From Acidobacteriaceae bacterium (lineage in GTDB: Bacteria > Acidobacteriota > Terriglobia > Terriglobales > Acidobacteriaceae), in the NCBI GenBank assembly GCA_030037545.1, contig JASHRF010000005.1, positions 1 to 64,000 of the forward strand: DNA of 64,000 bases. The letters run 5' to 3'. This document shows, in pieces, positions 34,125-42,322 of the stretch (position 1 is its first letter; the number at the start of each line of letters is the position of its first letter). The notes under the pieces were generated by a model. That model was given only the letters and a program-made list of their open reading frames with translations. It had not been told where the DNA came from and made no database searches. The position numbers and the translations under genes were made by a program.

Positions 34125-34982
34125 ATGACCCGCATCGCCATCGCCTGTAAGCCGCACCAGGACGAGCTCGCGCGCATTCTGCCCGAGCTGATTGCGTGGC
34201 TGCGCGCGCACAGCTATGAGCCGCTCATCGACCGCGAGGGCGGCCAATACACCACCGTGGCGCCGGCCGTGGCGCGCACCGAAATGCCGGCATGGTCGCC
34301 GGCCCTGGTGATCGTGCTCGGCGGCGACGGCACGCTGCTGGCCGTGGCGCGCGTCTTTGCCGAGCTGGGAACGCCCATCCTCGGCGTGAACCTGGGCTTT
34401 CTGGGTTTCCTCACTGAGATTCGGCTCGCCGACGTCTACAAAACCCTCGAAGGCTGGTGCCAGAACTGCCATAAGGTGGATGAGCGCGCCATGCTGCACG
34501 CTGAACTGTGGCGCGATGGCATCGCGTACTCCAGCTACGAAGCCCTGAATGAGGTGGTGGTTTCGAAAGGCGACATTGCGCGCATGGGCGAGTTTGCGGT
34601 CGAGCTGGAGGGCCGCAGTGTGGCCCGCTTCCGCGCCGACGGCGTCATCGTTTCCACGCCCACCGGGTCGACCGCCTACACGCTCGCTGCCAACGGTCCT
34701 ATCCTCACGCCGGATGTGGACGCGCTGGTGGTCACGCCCATTTGCCCGCACCTGCTCACCCTGCGCCCCATCGTGGTGCGCGGCGACGCCCGGCTCACGG
34801 TGCGCGTCGAAGGCATTCCTAACCTGGCGTTGCTCACCGTCGATGGCCAGGTCGCCGTCGAGCTCCAGAGAGGCGACGAGCTGCGCTGCCATCGTTCCTC
34901 GCACACCGTCAAGCTGGTTCGCCTCAGCGAGAGCGGATTCTTCGACGCCCTGCGTACCAAGCTGAGCTGGGGAGAAATGTAA
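34125..34982 (+). CDS. nadK: NAD kinase
   Basis: A 285-residue cytosolic enzyme that makes NADP+ from NAD+ and ATP (or polyphosphate). It has the catalytic GGDGTLLAVAR, the NLGFLGFLTEI block, the NAD-binding NEVVVSKGDIARM, and VSTPTGSTAYTLAANGPIL with the conserved glycine-rich loop, followed by ICPHLLTLRPIVV. Length matches the family. The gene is followed at once by an inverted-repeat element. Confidence 0.97.
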   Translation: MTRIAIACKPHQDELARILPELIAWLRAHSYEPLIDREGGQYTTVAPAVARTEMPAWSPALVIVLGGDGTLLAVARVFAELGTPILGVNLGFLGFLTEIRLADVYKTLEGWCQNCHKVDERAMLHAELWRDGIAYSSYEALNEVVVSKGDIARMGEFAVELEGRSVARFRADGVIVSTPTGSTAYTLAANGPILTPDVDALVVTPICPHLLTLRPIVVRGDARLTVRVEGIPNLALLTVDGQVAVELQRGDELRCHRSSHTVKLVRLSESGFFDALRTKLSWGEM

Positions 34983-34985
34983 ACG

Positions 34986-35233
34986 CAGGGAACGAGGGAC
35001 CAAGGGCATAAAAAAGCAGCGCCCGGCGCCGCAGCAGCACGGGGCGAGGAGCAGGGGCAGAGGACACCACTGACCAGAGGCTAGTATGCGGGCGAGGATG
35101 CGGAACCGAAGGAGCAGAGGCCTTGAGGTGCCTCATCGAAGACAACGCCAAGACGCGGGGCTTGAGCGGAAGAGCTTGCCTTTGGCTGGAAAGTTGGCGC
35201 GCCCGCTTGGTCCCCTTGCTCCCTCGTTCCCTG
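34986..35233. repeat. 248-bp element with 14-bp perfect inverted ends (octamer family)
   Basis: CAGGGAACGAGGGA at 34986-34999 is repeated exactly in inverted orientation at 35220-35233. Each end continues as a GGG-every-8-bp array (GGGAACGA GGGACCAA GGG). The interior is non-coding. It lies between the convergent nadK and lipoprotein genes and has no transposase, so it resembles a foldback or MITE-like unit. Confidence 0.7.
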
Positions 35234-35241
35234 TTTTCCTG

Positions 35242-35799
35242 CTACTTGGTCAACTCCGCCAGCAGCACCTTCGCCTTCACCGCCAGCGTGTGCGCACCGT
35301 CTACGTCGCCGGAGGCAAGCGCGGCGCGTGCTTCTTTCAGAAATTCCCGGATGTGGTCGGCGGTCTTTTGCTCGGTGTCGGAAAGCGGACGGCTGATGCG
35401 GTTTAGACCGCGCTCGATGGCGTCGATCGACTCGGCAGTCTCATTGCGGTAATCGGCCGGATCGCCTGACGAAAGCTGGCCGATGGCGCTGACCGCGGAC
35501 GGTGCATTAGGAGGGGCAGGAGGAGCATTGGACGCCTCCTCGGGATTTTTATCTTCCGGGTTGCGGTGGTGGATGTGCCGCTTGGGCGCTTTCTCGGTCG
35601 GCATCTCGGCGTTCTCAATAGGCTCAGCGGGAATCATGTTGGCCGAATCCGGCAGCTCCACGGGGGTGGTGCTCATCTGCGGTTGGGGCGGTAGAGGCGG
35701 CGCAAGCTGCTGCTTCTGGGCTTGATGCGTGTGATGGAAGAAGCAGCCCGTAAGAAATAGCGGCAGCAGCCACGCAATGCTCCTTGCAGGCAACCTCAT
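35242..35799 (-). CDS. Putative lipoprotein with helical C-terminal domain, unknown function
   Basis: About 185 residues with a lipoprotein signal (RSIAWLLPLFLTGC). A Pro/Gln-rich low-complexity region (QLAPPLPPQPQ) and an Ala/Pro linker separate the anchor from a C-terminal three-helix-like domain (ETAESIDAIERGLNRISR, TEQKTADHIREFLKEARAAL, GDVDGAHTLAVKAKVLLAEL). The last part looks like a TPR-style helical pair. The layout suggests an envelope protein with a flexible stalk. No named family is recognised. The ATG at 35799 is preferred over one 57 bp upstream because it begins the signal peptide. Convergent with nadK across an inverted-repeat element. Confidence 0.75.
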   Translation of the reverse strand: MRLPARSIAWLLPLFLTGCFFHHTHQAQKQQLAPPLPPQPQMSTTPVELPDSANMIPAEPIENAEMPTEKAPKRHIHHRNPEDKNPEEASNAPPAPPNAPSAVSAIGQLSSGDPADYRNETAESIDAIERGLNRISRPLSDTEQKTADHIREFLKEARAALASGDVDGAHTLAVKAKVLLAELTK

Positions 35800-35950
35800 C
35801 TCGGAACCAATCCCCTTCTTCGGCACTTTTTCGGACTGACCCTGACGGAGAAGCACGCGCCCATCGCCCTTGCAGGCGCCAAGAAGGAGCTAACTCGCTG
35901 TTGCAGCGTCAATTAAGCGGCGATCCTGCTTCTCCACTTCCGCAAATGCT

Positions 35951-37885
35951 CTAAATCTGTGCGTTGGCCGGCTGAAGCTGCCGGCGGCCCCGTTCCGCGG
36001 CGGCAAGCGGAATCCGCAGCCGGAATTCCGTGCCTTCGCCCATCTTCGATTGTACTTCCACCCCGCCATGGTGCAATTGCAGGATGCGATAGGTCATGGC
36101 CAGCCCGATGCCGCTGCCGCCGCTCTTCGTAGTGAAATAAAGGTCGAAGATCTTCTCCCGGATTTCTTCCGGAATGCCGGGGCCGGTGTCGCCGATGCAT
36201 AGGATAGCCGCGCGCGCCCCCGGAGCTGACGACCCGTTGACCGTTTTGGGACGTTCTTCTTCGAGCGTCACTTCCAACCGGCCCCCTTCAGGCATGGCCT
36301 GGGCGCCATTCTGGATCACGTTGATGAACGCCTGTTTCAGCAGGTCGGCGTCCACGTTGGCGATCAGCGGCTCGCGTGGCATGTGGCTCACCAGCGTCAC
36401 GTTGTGGATGGAAAGCTCGTCGGAGGCCAGCGCCAGCACCTCAGCGATCACCGCGCGCAGGTCCTGCTCGCGCAGCCGCAGCTCCACCGGTCGCGAGAAG
36501 TCCACCAGCGTCTGCACCACCCGGTCGAGGCGGCGAATCTCCGCGTCGATCACCTCCAGGTGCCTCATGCCCGGCGCGCCTTCCCCCAGCTTGGAGCGCA
36601 GCAGCTCCAGGTGCACGACAATGGCGTTAATGGGATTTTTCACCTCGTGGCCCACGCCGGAGGTGAGCCGGCCGATGGCCGCCATGCGCCGCGAGAGCTC
36701 CAGCTCCGTCTCGATCTCCTCGGCTGATTCCAGATCGTGAAGCGTGACCAGCGCGCCCAGATCGCGCCGCGAATCATCGTCGTGAATAAAATCCACCGAC
36801 GCTTGAATGCGGCGGCCGGTTTCGGTGCGAACTTCTTCCTTCACCAGATCGCTGCGGGCTTCAAAGGCTTCCATCAGCGCGTGTCCCAGCACCGTGGAGC
36901 GATCGAAGATCTCCCAGGCCTGGCGGCCGAGAATGGTGTGCTGATCAAGCTGCAGGAAGCGTTGCGCGGCTTCAGAAACCAGCACCGCGCGCCCGCCGCC
37001 GGTGAAGAGCAGAATGCCGTCCTGCAGATTGCCGAGAATCTGGTTCAGGTTTTCGGTGAGCGCGGAGAAGACTTCCTCCACGCTGCGCATACGCTGGCCG
37101 ATCATCTCGATCTTGGTAGAAACTTGCGCCACCATGTCCTGGGGCGGCGCCGCTTCTTCCTCGTCTTCGGCCGGAACCGGGCCTGCGGCGGTCCAGTAGT
37201 CGAGCTGCATGCTAATGTCTTCGAGCGGCTGCAACGCCAGGTTGCTGAGCAGGAAGGCGACCACCAGTGCCGTTCCCAGCGCGAAGCCCATCAGCAGCAC
37301 CGCGTTGCGCAGGAGCGGCGCGTACGACGCGCTTAACAGCGTGGTCCGCACACCCACATGCACGGTGGCCAGCAGCTTGCCGTTATTATCCAGCGGGATA
37401 ACCACGTCGTAGACCTGCGGCGGGCCGAAAACGGTCTTCATCAGGTGGACCGGGTTGGCGCTGAGGAGCTGGCTGTAATCGGGACGTGCCGGCAACGGCC
37501 GTCCTTCATTGTCGGGATTGCTGCTGATCAGCGTGCTGCCCTGGTTGTCGCCCACGTTGATGTCGTAGACGGTGAACGAGTAACGGTTGACGGAGTCGAT
37601 CACCCTGGCCAGCTCCGCGCTCTGGCGCACGGTGTCGGCCACCATGCCGCGCAGCTCGTTGGGATCGTTGGGATCCACGGTGCGGCCCTTGAGACCGGTG
37701 TCAAGAGCGTTTTCGAGAGCCAGCCAGATCTGCTCGGCGCCCATGCGGCTGGTGTCGTACGACTGCTGGACCGCGGCGTGGATCAACTGGCTCACATAGA
37801 CCAGCGACAGCAGCCCGGCCACCAGAAAAACCAGGGTCGTAATGGCCAGAACGAGTTTCGCTTTCAGGCGCATGGAGCGGGGCAT
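35951..37885 (-). CDS. Membrane sensor histidine kinase with PAS domain, orphan
   Basis: About 644 residues. One N-terminal span (LVLAITTLVFLVAGLLSLVYV), a periplasmic sensor of about 150 residues (with YDVVIPLDNNGKLLATVHVG) and a second span (AVLLMGFALGTALVVAFLL) lead to a HAMP-like linker. A PAS region (ILGNLQDGILLFTGGGRAV), HisKA with H-box GVGHEVKNPINAI and a HATPase domain follow (N-box FINVIQNGAQAM, G1 GDTGPGIPEE, F-box LYFTTKSGGSGIGLAM). It is most like NtrB/AtoS-type kinases that partner sigma-54 regulators. No response regulator is adjacent, so its partner is elsewhere. Confidence 0.93.
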   Translation of the reverse strand: MPRSMRLKAKLVLAITTLVFLVAGLLSLVYVSQLIHAAVQQSYDTSRMGAEQIWLALENALDTGLKGRTVDPNDPNELRGMVADTVRQSAELARVIDSVNRYSFTVYDINVGDNQGSTLISSNPDNEGRPLPARPDYSQLLSANPVHLMKTVFGPPQVYDVVIPLDNNGKLLATVHVGVRTTLLSASYAPLLRNAVLLMGFALGTALVVAFLLSNLALQPLEDISMQLDYWTAAGPVPAEDEEEAAPPQDMVAQVSTKIEMIGQRMRSVEEVFSALTENLNQILGNLQDGILLFTGGGRAVLVSEAAQRFLQLDQHTILGRQAWEIFDRSTVLGHALMEAFEARSDLVKEEVRTETGRRIQASVDFIHDDDSRRDLGALVTLHDLESAEEIETELELSRRMAAIGRLTSGVGHEVKNPINAIVVHLELLRSKLGEGAPGMRHLEVIDAEIRRLDRVVQTLVDFSRPVELRLREQDLRAVIAEVLALASDELSIHNVTLVSHMPREPLIANVDADLLKQAFINVIQNGAQAMPEGGRLEVTLEEERPKTVNGSSAPGARAAILCIGDTGPGIPEEIREKIFDLYFTTKSGGSGIGLAMTYRILQLHHGGVEVQSKMGEGTEFRLRIPLAAAERGRRQLQPANAQI

Positions 37886-37999
37886 TCGCCGAGATGCCTG
37901 AAAAGATTGTACGCAGGTGTCTGCGCCGGGGGAAGCAAAGGCAGGAACTCCAGAGTGCAGGGCCCTTCAGAAACGCCCCGTTCCTTCTGGCGTCGGGGC

Positions 38000-39421
38000 T
38001 TAACGCGAGCCGCTCTCCTCCGCTTCGGCAGCCAGCGCCAGTCCGGATTCCTCCACGTCCGCGGCCTCCAGAAGCTTTGCCGGCAACGTCTTGCGTGGCT
38101 TCACGCCCAGTTGGCGCAGCATCTCCACCTGTTTGATTAAGTTACCGGGGCCAATGCTCAACTTGCTGCGCGCGTCTTCGTAGCAAGTGCTGGCGTCGCG
38201 AAGGCTCTTGCCGATTTCTTCCATATCGGCGACGAAGCCGGCAAACTTCTCGTAGAGCCTGGCGCCGCGATCCATCACTTCCTTCACATTGCGCGTCTGC
38301 GCCTCCTGCTGCCAAAGCACATGGGCGATGCGAATAATGTAGAGCAGCGTGGTCGGCCCCACCAGCAGAATCCCCTGTTGATAAGCATCTGCCCAAAGCT
38401 CCGGGTCGTTCTGCAACGCGATAAGGAATGCCGGTTCAACAGGCACGAACATCACCACGAAATCAGGCGTCTCCAAACCCGGCAGGCGATGATAGCCGGC
38501 CTTGCTCAGCCCCACCACGTGCCCGCGTACGCTGGCCAGGTGCAGCTTGAGCGCGGCGCTGCGTTCCGCGTCTGTCGTGGCGTTCGCATAATCGGTATAC
38601 GCAGTAAGCGAAACCTTCGAGTCGATGACCAGGTTGCGGCCGCCGGGCAGAAAAATGATGACATCGGTGCGCGCAGCCTTGGCCCGCTCGCCGTCCTCGC
38701 CCTCAACAAAGAAACTCTGCTGAAAGCTGAACTGCTCGCCTTCGCGCAGGCCGGCCTTTTCCAGCAGATCGCGCAGGATGAATTCGCCCCAGTCGCCCTG
38801 CGCCTTGGCCGAGCCACGCAGCGCGGTGGTCAGGTTCCGCGCCTGCTCGGTGAGTTGCTGGTTCAGATTGCTCAGCCCGCCGATCAGGCCTTGCAGCGTG
38901 GCTACGCCGGTCTTCGAGTCGCTCTGAGCTTCTTCGACCCTTTTCCGGAACTCTTCGATCTGGGTTTTGAGCGGACTGATGAGATTGCCAAGCTCTTTCT
39001 GGCTGCCCTCGGAAAAGCTCTTCGATTTCTTTTCCAAAATATCGCTCGCAAGGATTTGGAATTTGTCGGCCAAGAACTTTTCTGCGTTGTCGAGAAGCGC
39101 CACTTTCTCGGCCATGCTCTCGCGGTCCTTGCGCAACTCGGCTTCCAGTTCGCTGATGCGCGCCTGAGCGCGGCTCTCCGCTTCCGCCTTATTCCGCAGA
39201 TCGGTGCGAAGTTCTTCTTTCTCCGCTGCGAGCCGATCGAGAGAGCGCTGCCTTTCCGCAGCCAGCACCTCAAATCCCGCGCGCCCGGCCGATTCGGCCT
39301 TCACCTGGGCCAGCTCGCTCTTCGCAGTGCTCAATTCTCCTTTCGCCGCCGCCCCGCGCAGCATGAACCCCACAACGAACGCCGCAATCACCGCAATCGC
39401 ACCCACGATCAAGGCCAGCAT
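38000..39421 (-). CDS. rmuC: DNA recombination protein RmuC
   Basis: A 473-residue protein with one N-terminal membrane anchor (LIVGAIAVIAAFVVGFML) and a long coiled coil (about 25-190, rich in Glu/Lys/Gln heptads). The RmuC nuclease-like domain reads QGDWGEFILRDLLEKAGL, RTDVIIFLPGGRNLVIDSKVSL, PDFVVMFVPVEPAFLIALQ and LYIIRIAHVLWQQEAQTRN. RmuC limits inversions at short inverted repeats in E. coli; given the many inverted repeats in this window that role is of note. Divergent from acpP. Confidence 0.95.
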   Translation of the reverse strand: MLALIVGAIAVIAAFVVGFMLRGAAAKGELSTAKSELAQVKAESAGRAGFEVLAAERQRSLDRLAAEKEELRTDLRNKAEAESRAQARISELEAELRKDRESMAEKVALLDNAEKFLADKFQILASDILEKKSKSFSEGSQKELGNLISPLKTQIEEFRKRVEEAQSDSKTGVATLQGLIGGLSNLNQQLTEQARNLTTALRGSAKAQGDWGEFILRDLLEKAGLREGEQFSFQQSFFVEGEDGERAKAARTDVIIFLPGGRNLVIDSKVSLTAYTDYANATTDAERSAALKLHLASVRGHVVGLSKAGYHRLPGLETPDFVVMFVPVEPAFLIALQNDPELWADAYQQGILLVGPTTLLYIIRIAHVLWQQEAQTRNVKEVMDRGARLYEKFAGFVADMEEIGKSLRDASTCYEDARSKLSIGPGNLIKQVEMLRQLGVKPRKTLPAKLLEAADVEESGLALAAEAEESGSR

Positions 39422-39766
39422 CGTTCCCCCTTAAATCAAAGTGTCTCTTCGCCGAATATACGCCTCGATTCTGTGCATTTCCCGTCGAAATCCCGGAACC
39501 AGCCACGCGCCACTACCTGGTCCCTGATCCCCGTTCCCTAGGTCCCTGTTTTCCAACCATTTCCCCGCCCCGCCGCGCCTTTACACACCCCACCCTGACC
39601 GGTAGACTTGAAGTTTCGGGGCTGCCGCGCATCTTTTCATTTGGCGATGCTTGTCCCACCTTGCCCCGGACCGGTATGGCCCGGTATTGTAGGCACGCGG
39701 GATCGGAAACTTCGCTTTCGCGCCGGGAATTTTCCTTCAGATCCGAAACCCATCGAGGAGATACGC
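39422..39766 (+). promoter_or_regulatory. Promoter and long leader of acpP-fabF, including a repeat array
   Basis: TTTACA (39580-39585) and TAGACT (39603-39608) are separated by exactly 17 bp, a good sigma-70-type promoter giving a leader of about 150 nt. The leader contains ACCGG-TATGGC-CCGGT, a small hairpin. The upstream part (39517-39551) is a CCC-every-7/8-bp array of the octamer family. GAGGAG precedes the acpP ATG. No further gene is visible in these 345 bp. Confidence 0.55.
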
Positions 39767-40009
39767 ATGGCCGTTGAAGAGAAGGTGAAACAGATCATTG
39801 TCGAGCAGTTGCAGGTGGACGAAGCCGAGGTTACTCCTGGCGCCAGCTTCCAGGAAGACCTGGGCGCCGACTCGCTCGACGTGGTCGAGCTGGTGATGCA
39901 GTTCGAAGAGGCATTCGACCTCGAAATCCCCGACGAAGACGCCGAGAAGATCAAGACCGTCAAAGACGCCATCGACTATATCGAGAAGAACGCGAAAGGC
40001 GGCAAGTAG
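39767..40009 (+). CDS. acpP: Acyl carrier protein
   Basis: An 80-residue, strongly acidic four-helix protein that carries growing fatty acyl chains on a 4-prime-phosphopantetheine arm. The attachment Ser36 lies in [18 protein letters not shown]; the end reads [17 protein letters not shown]. The ATG has GAGGAG upstream and the homologous sequence starts here; an in-frame upstream ATG at 39608 lies inside the -10 box, so it is not used. It is followed by fabF after 3 bp, the usual acpP-fabF pairing. Confidence 0.97.
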   Translation: MAVEEKVKQIIVEQLQVDEAEVTPGASFQEDLGADSLDVVELVMQFEEAFDLEIPDEDAEKIKTVKDAIDYIEKNAKGGK

Positions 40010-40012
40010 GCT

Positions 40013-41281
40013 TTGATCCAGGCAACTCAGGAATCTGCCCGCAGAGTGGTTGTAACCGGACTCGGCCTGCTCTGCGGCGTGGGCAACACCGCGCCCCAAG
40101 TTTGGCGGCAGTTGCTCGCCGGCGCGAGCGGCATGGGGCCCATCCAGGGCTTCGACGCCACCGGTTTTCCGGTCACCTTCGCCGCTGAAGTCAAGAACTT
40201 CGACCCCCTCAACTTCGTCGACAAAAAAGAATCGCGCAAGATGGGGCGCTTCATCCACTTCGCCTTCGCCGCCACTCAGGAAGCGATGACCCAGTCGGGC
40301 CTCGAGATCACCGAGGAGAACGGTGACCGTATCGGTGTCTTCATCGGTTCCGGCATCGGCGGATTCGAAATCATCGAGCGCGAGCACTCCAACTTGCTCC
40401 ATGGCGGCCCGCGCAAGATGTCGCCCTTCTTCATTCCCGCCACCATCGTGAACATGGCTGCGGGGCAGATCAGCATTCGCTACGGCGCCAGGGGACCGAT
40501 ATCCGCGACTGCGACGGCCTGCGCTACCTCCGCCAACTCCATTGGCGACTCGGTGCGCATGATCCTGCATGGCGACGCGGATGCGATGATTGCCGGCGGG
40601 GCAGAAGCTGCGGTCACGGCCATGTCGGTGGGCGGATTTGCCGCCATGCGCGCGCTTTCCACGCGCAACGACGAGCCTTCCCGCGCCAGCCGCCCCTTCG
40701 ACAAGGATCGCGACGGCTTTGTCATCGGCGAGGGCGCCGGCATCCTCATCCTCGAAGAGTTGGAGTTCGCGCGTCGCCGTGGCGCCAAAATTCTGGCCGA
40801 AATCATCGGCTACGGCATGAGCGCCGATGCCTACCACATGACCGGCATCGCGCCCCAGGGCCAGGGCGCGCAGCGCAGCATGAGAGCCGCGCTCAAAGAC
40901 GCGGGCATTGAGCCGGGTGAGGTAGGATACATCAACGCCCACGCAACATCCACGCCGGCCGGCGACGGCAACGAGTCGCACGCCATCGAAGGCGTCTTCG
41001 GCGAGCACGCGCTCGATGGAACCCTCAAGATTTCGGCAACGAAGTCCATGACGGGGCACCTGCTGGGCGGCGCGGGCGGCCTGGAAGCGGGCATCACGGT
41101 GCTGGCGCTTCAAAACCAGATGCTGCCGCCCACCATCAATCTTGAGAACCCCGACCCCGAATGCCGCCTCGACTACGTGCCCAACAAGGCCATCGCGCAC
41201 AGCTTCGACGTGGCGCTGTCGAATTCATTCGGCTTCGGCGGCATCAACGCCAGCCTGGTCATGCGCCGCTGGACGGAGTAG
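40013..41281 (+). CDS. fabF: Beta-ketoacyl-ACP synthase II
   Basis: A 422-residue condensing enzyme that elongates acyl-ACP with malonyl-ACP. The triad is visible: Cys170 in ATACATSANSIG, His in INAHATSTPAGD, and His in KSMTGHLLGGAGGLEA. The start is TTG at 40013, 3 bp after the acpP stop; the sequence MIQATQESARRVVVTGLG fits the family N-terminus, and no ATG is available closer. Length is normal. A 7-bp-phased foldback repeat follows the stop codon. Confidence 0.96.
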   Translation: MIQATQESARRVVVTGLGLLCGVGNTAPQVWRQLLAGASGMGPIQGFDATGFPVTFAAEVKNFDPLNFVDKKESRKMGRFIHFAFAATQEAMTQSGLEITEENGDRIGVFIGSGIGGFEIIEREHSNLLHGGPRKMSPFFIPATIVNMAAGQISIRYGARGPISATATACATSANSIGDSVRMILHGDADAMIAGGAEAAVTAMSVGGFAAMRALSTRNDEPSRASRPFDKDRDGFVIGEGAGILILEELEFARRRGAKILAEIIGYGMSADAYHMTGIAPQGQGAQRSMRAALKDAGIEPGEVGYINAHATSTPAGDGNESHAIEGVFGEHALDGTLKISATKSMTGHLLGGAGGLEAGITVLALQNQMLPPTINLENPDPECRLDYVPNKAIAHSFDVALSNSFGFGGINASLVMRRWTE

Positions 41282-41283
41282 GC

Positions 41284-41362
41284 CAGTTCACGGTTCTCAG
41301 TTCGTAGTTCACAGTTTGGCAGCCGTTGTTTACCAGGATTGGACACTGTGAACTACGAACTG
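41284..41362. repeat. Heptad-phased foldback repeat between convergent fabF and Yip1 genes
   Basis: GTTC recurs every 7 bp over four units (41284-41315). CAGTTCGTAGTTCACAGT (41298-41315) is repeated as a perfect 18-bp inverted copy at 41345-41362, with 29 bp between. It could form an 18-bp stem in either transcript and might serve as a bidirectional terminator. Confidence 0.8.
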
Positions 41363-41367
41363 TTCTA

Positions 41368-42126
41368 TTATCCGCCGAATGCCGCGGCCCAGCCTACGCC
41401 GATCAGGACGAAAACAGCCCACCATCCGAAGACCGCAATGTAACCGGAGCTGCGCTTGACTCCAGCCACGGTGGCGATGCCCATACCCATCAGCACCAGC
41501 ATCCAGATAGTGACGATGTCGAGCGAACTGGCCAGTGAGTAAAGCGCCGGGCTCGCGGATGTGGGATCCATAAACGCCCCCAGGTTGGTGGGCGCAAAGT
41601 TCTTGACGTTGAATGACTCCGGCGCCATTCCCGCGTAGAGAACCACCACCCCCAGAAGTGCCTTGACGATTGAGGGAAGCCAGGCGTAGTACGAGACAGC
41701 GAAGATCTGCCCATATTTGGCTTTACCGCCGAAGACGAAGTTGATGGTTCCCCACAGGCCCAGGGCGATGATGGCCGCCCCGGCAAGCCCGATCAGCGGG
41801 GTCACTAGAAACGTCCCCTGGACGATTGCGATCGAAATCTTGTTTGCCCTCTCGCGCTGTTCCGGCGGCATCTGCGCCATCCGTTCCTGCGTCTTGGGGC
41901 TCAGGCGAATCTGGTTATCCATGACCTGCTGCATGCCCACCTTCTGCGACACCACAGCGAAGAAGATGTAGCCGAAGAGCGCCATGACAATGAACGGCAG
42001 CCACCAGCTGCGGTTGCCCCGCTTGATGTCTTCAAAGGTCTTCGATGGCGCGGTGAAGGCGTCAACTACGCGCTCGATTTGGCTAAGACCGGCGGCCTCG
42101 GTGGCCGGTGACTGAACTTCGCTCAT
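41368..42126 (-). CDS. Yip1-domain membrane protein
   Basis: A 252-residue inner-membrane protein with about five spans: FIVMALFGYIFFAVVSQ, TPLIGLAGAAIIALGLWG, YYAWLPSIVKALLGVVVLYAG, a following IVTIWMLVLMGMGIATVAG and a C-terminal AVFGWWAVFVLIGVGWAAAF. The cytosolic N-terminus has SQIERVVDAFTAPSKTFEDI, the typical opening of bacterial YIP1-family proteins. AGGGGG precedes the chosen ATG (42126) at good spacing. No function is established in bacteria. Confidence 0.85.
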   Translation of the reverse strand: MSEVQSPATEAAGLSQIERVVDAFTAPSKTFEDIKRGNRSWWLPFIVMALFGYIFFAVVSQKVGMQQVMDNQIRLSPKTQERMAQMPPEQRERANKISIAIVQGTFLVTPLIGLAGAAIIALGLWGTINFVFGGKAKYGQIFAVSYYAWLPSIVKALLGVVVLYAGMAPESFNVKNFAPTNLGAFMDPTSASPALYSLASSLDIVTIWMLVLMGMGIATVAGVKRSSGYIAVFGWWAVFVLIGVGWAAAFGG

Positions 42127-42265
42127 ACGATTTCCCCCTCGCGTGCAAACGCGCAGCACTCCCGCCGCGACCCGGTTCTCCGGCGCAAATGCGTTTGCCC
42201 GCGATTTTACCCTCGAACCGGGCCTCTGAGCCAATGAATTTTCTCCGGGCGGGCATTGGAGGCCC

Positions 42266-42320
42266 GGGAATCGTGGATCGCGAACCATAGATCCTGATTG
42301 GTGAACGGCGGACCGCGAAC
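42266..42320. repeat. GAWC/GAAC array at about 7-bp phasing
   Basis: GAATC, GATC, GAACC, GATCC, GATTG, GAACG, GACC and GAAC follow each other at a mean spacing of 7 bp just downstream of the DUF5715 gene. A shorter series of the same type (GAATCGC GAGCCAC GAATCAC) lies at 48502-48530. Confidence 0.5.
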
Positions 42321-42322
42321 AG

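Noticed and set aside
39608-39766. N-terminal extension of acpP from an in-frame ATG
   Set aside because: Would start inside the -10 box and adds 53 residues unlike any acyl carrier protein; GAGGAG marks the later ATG.
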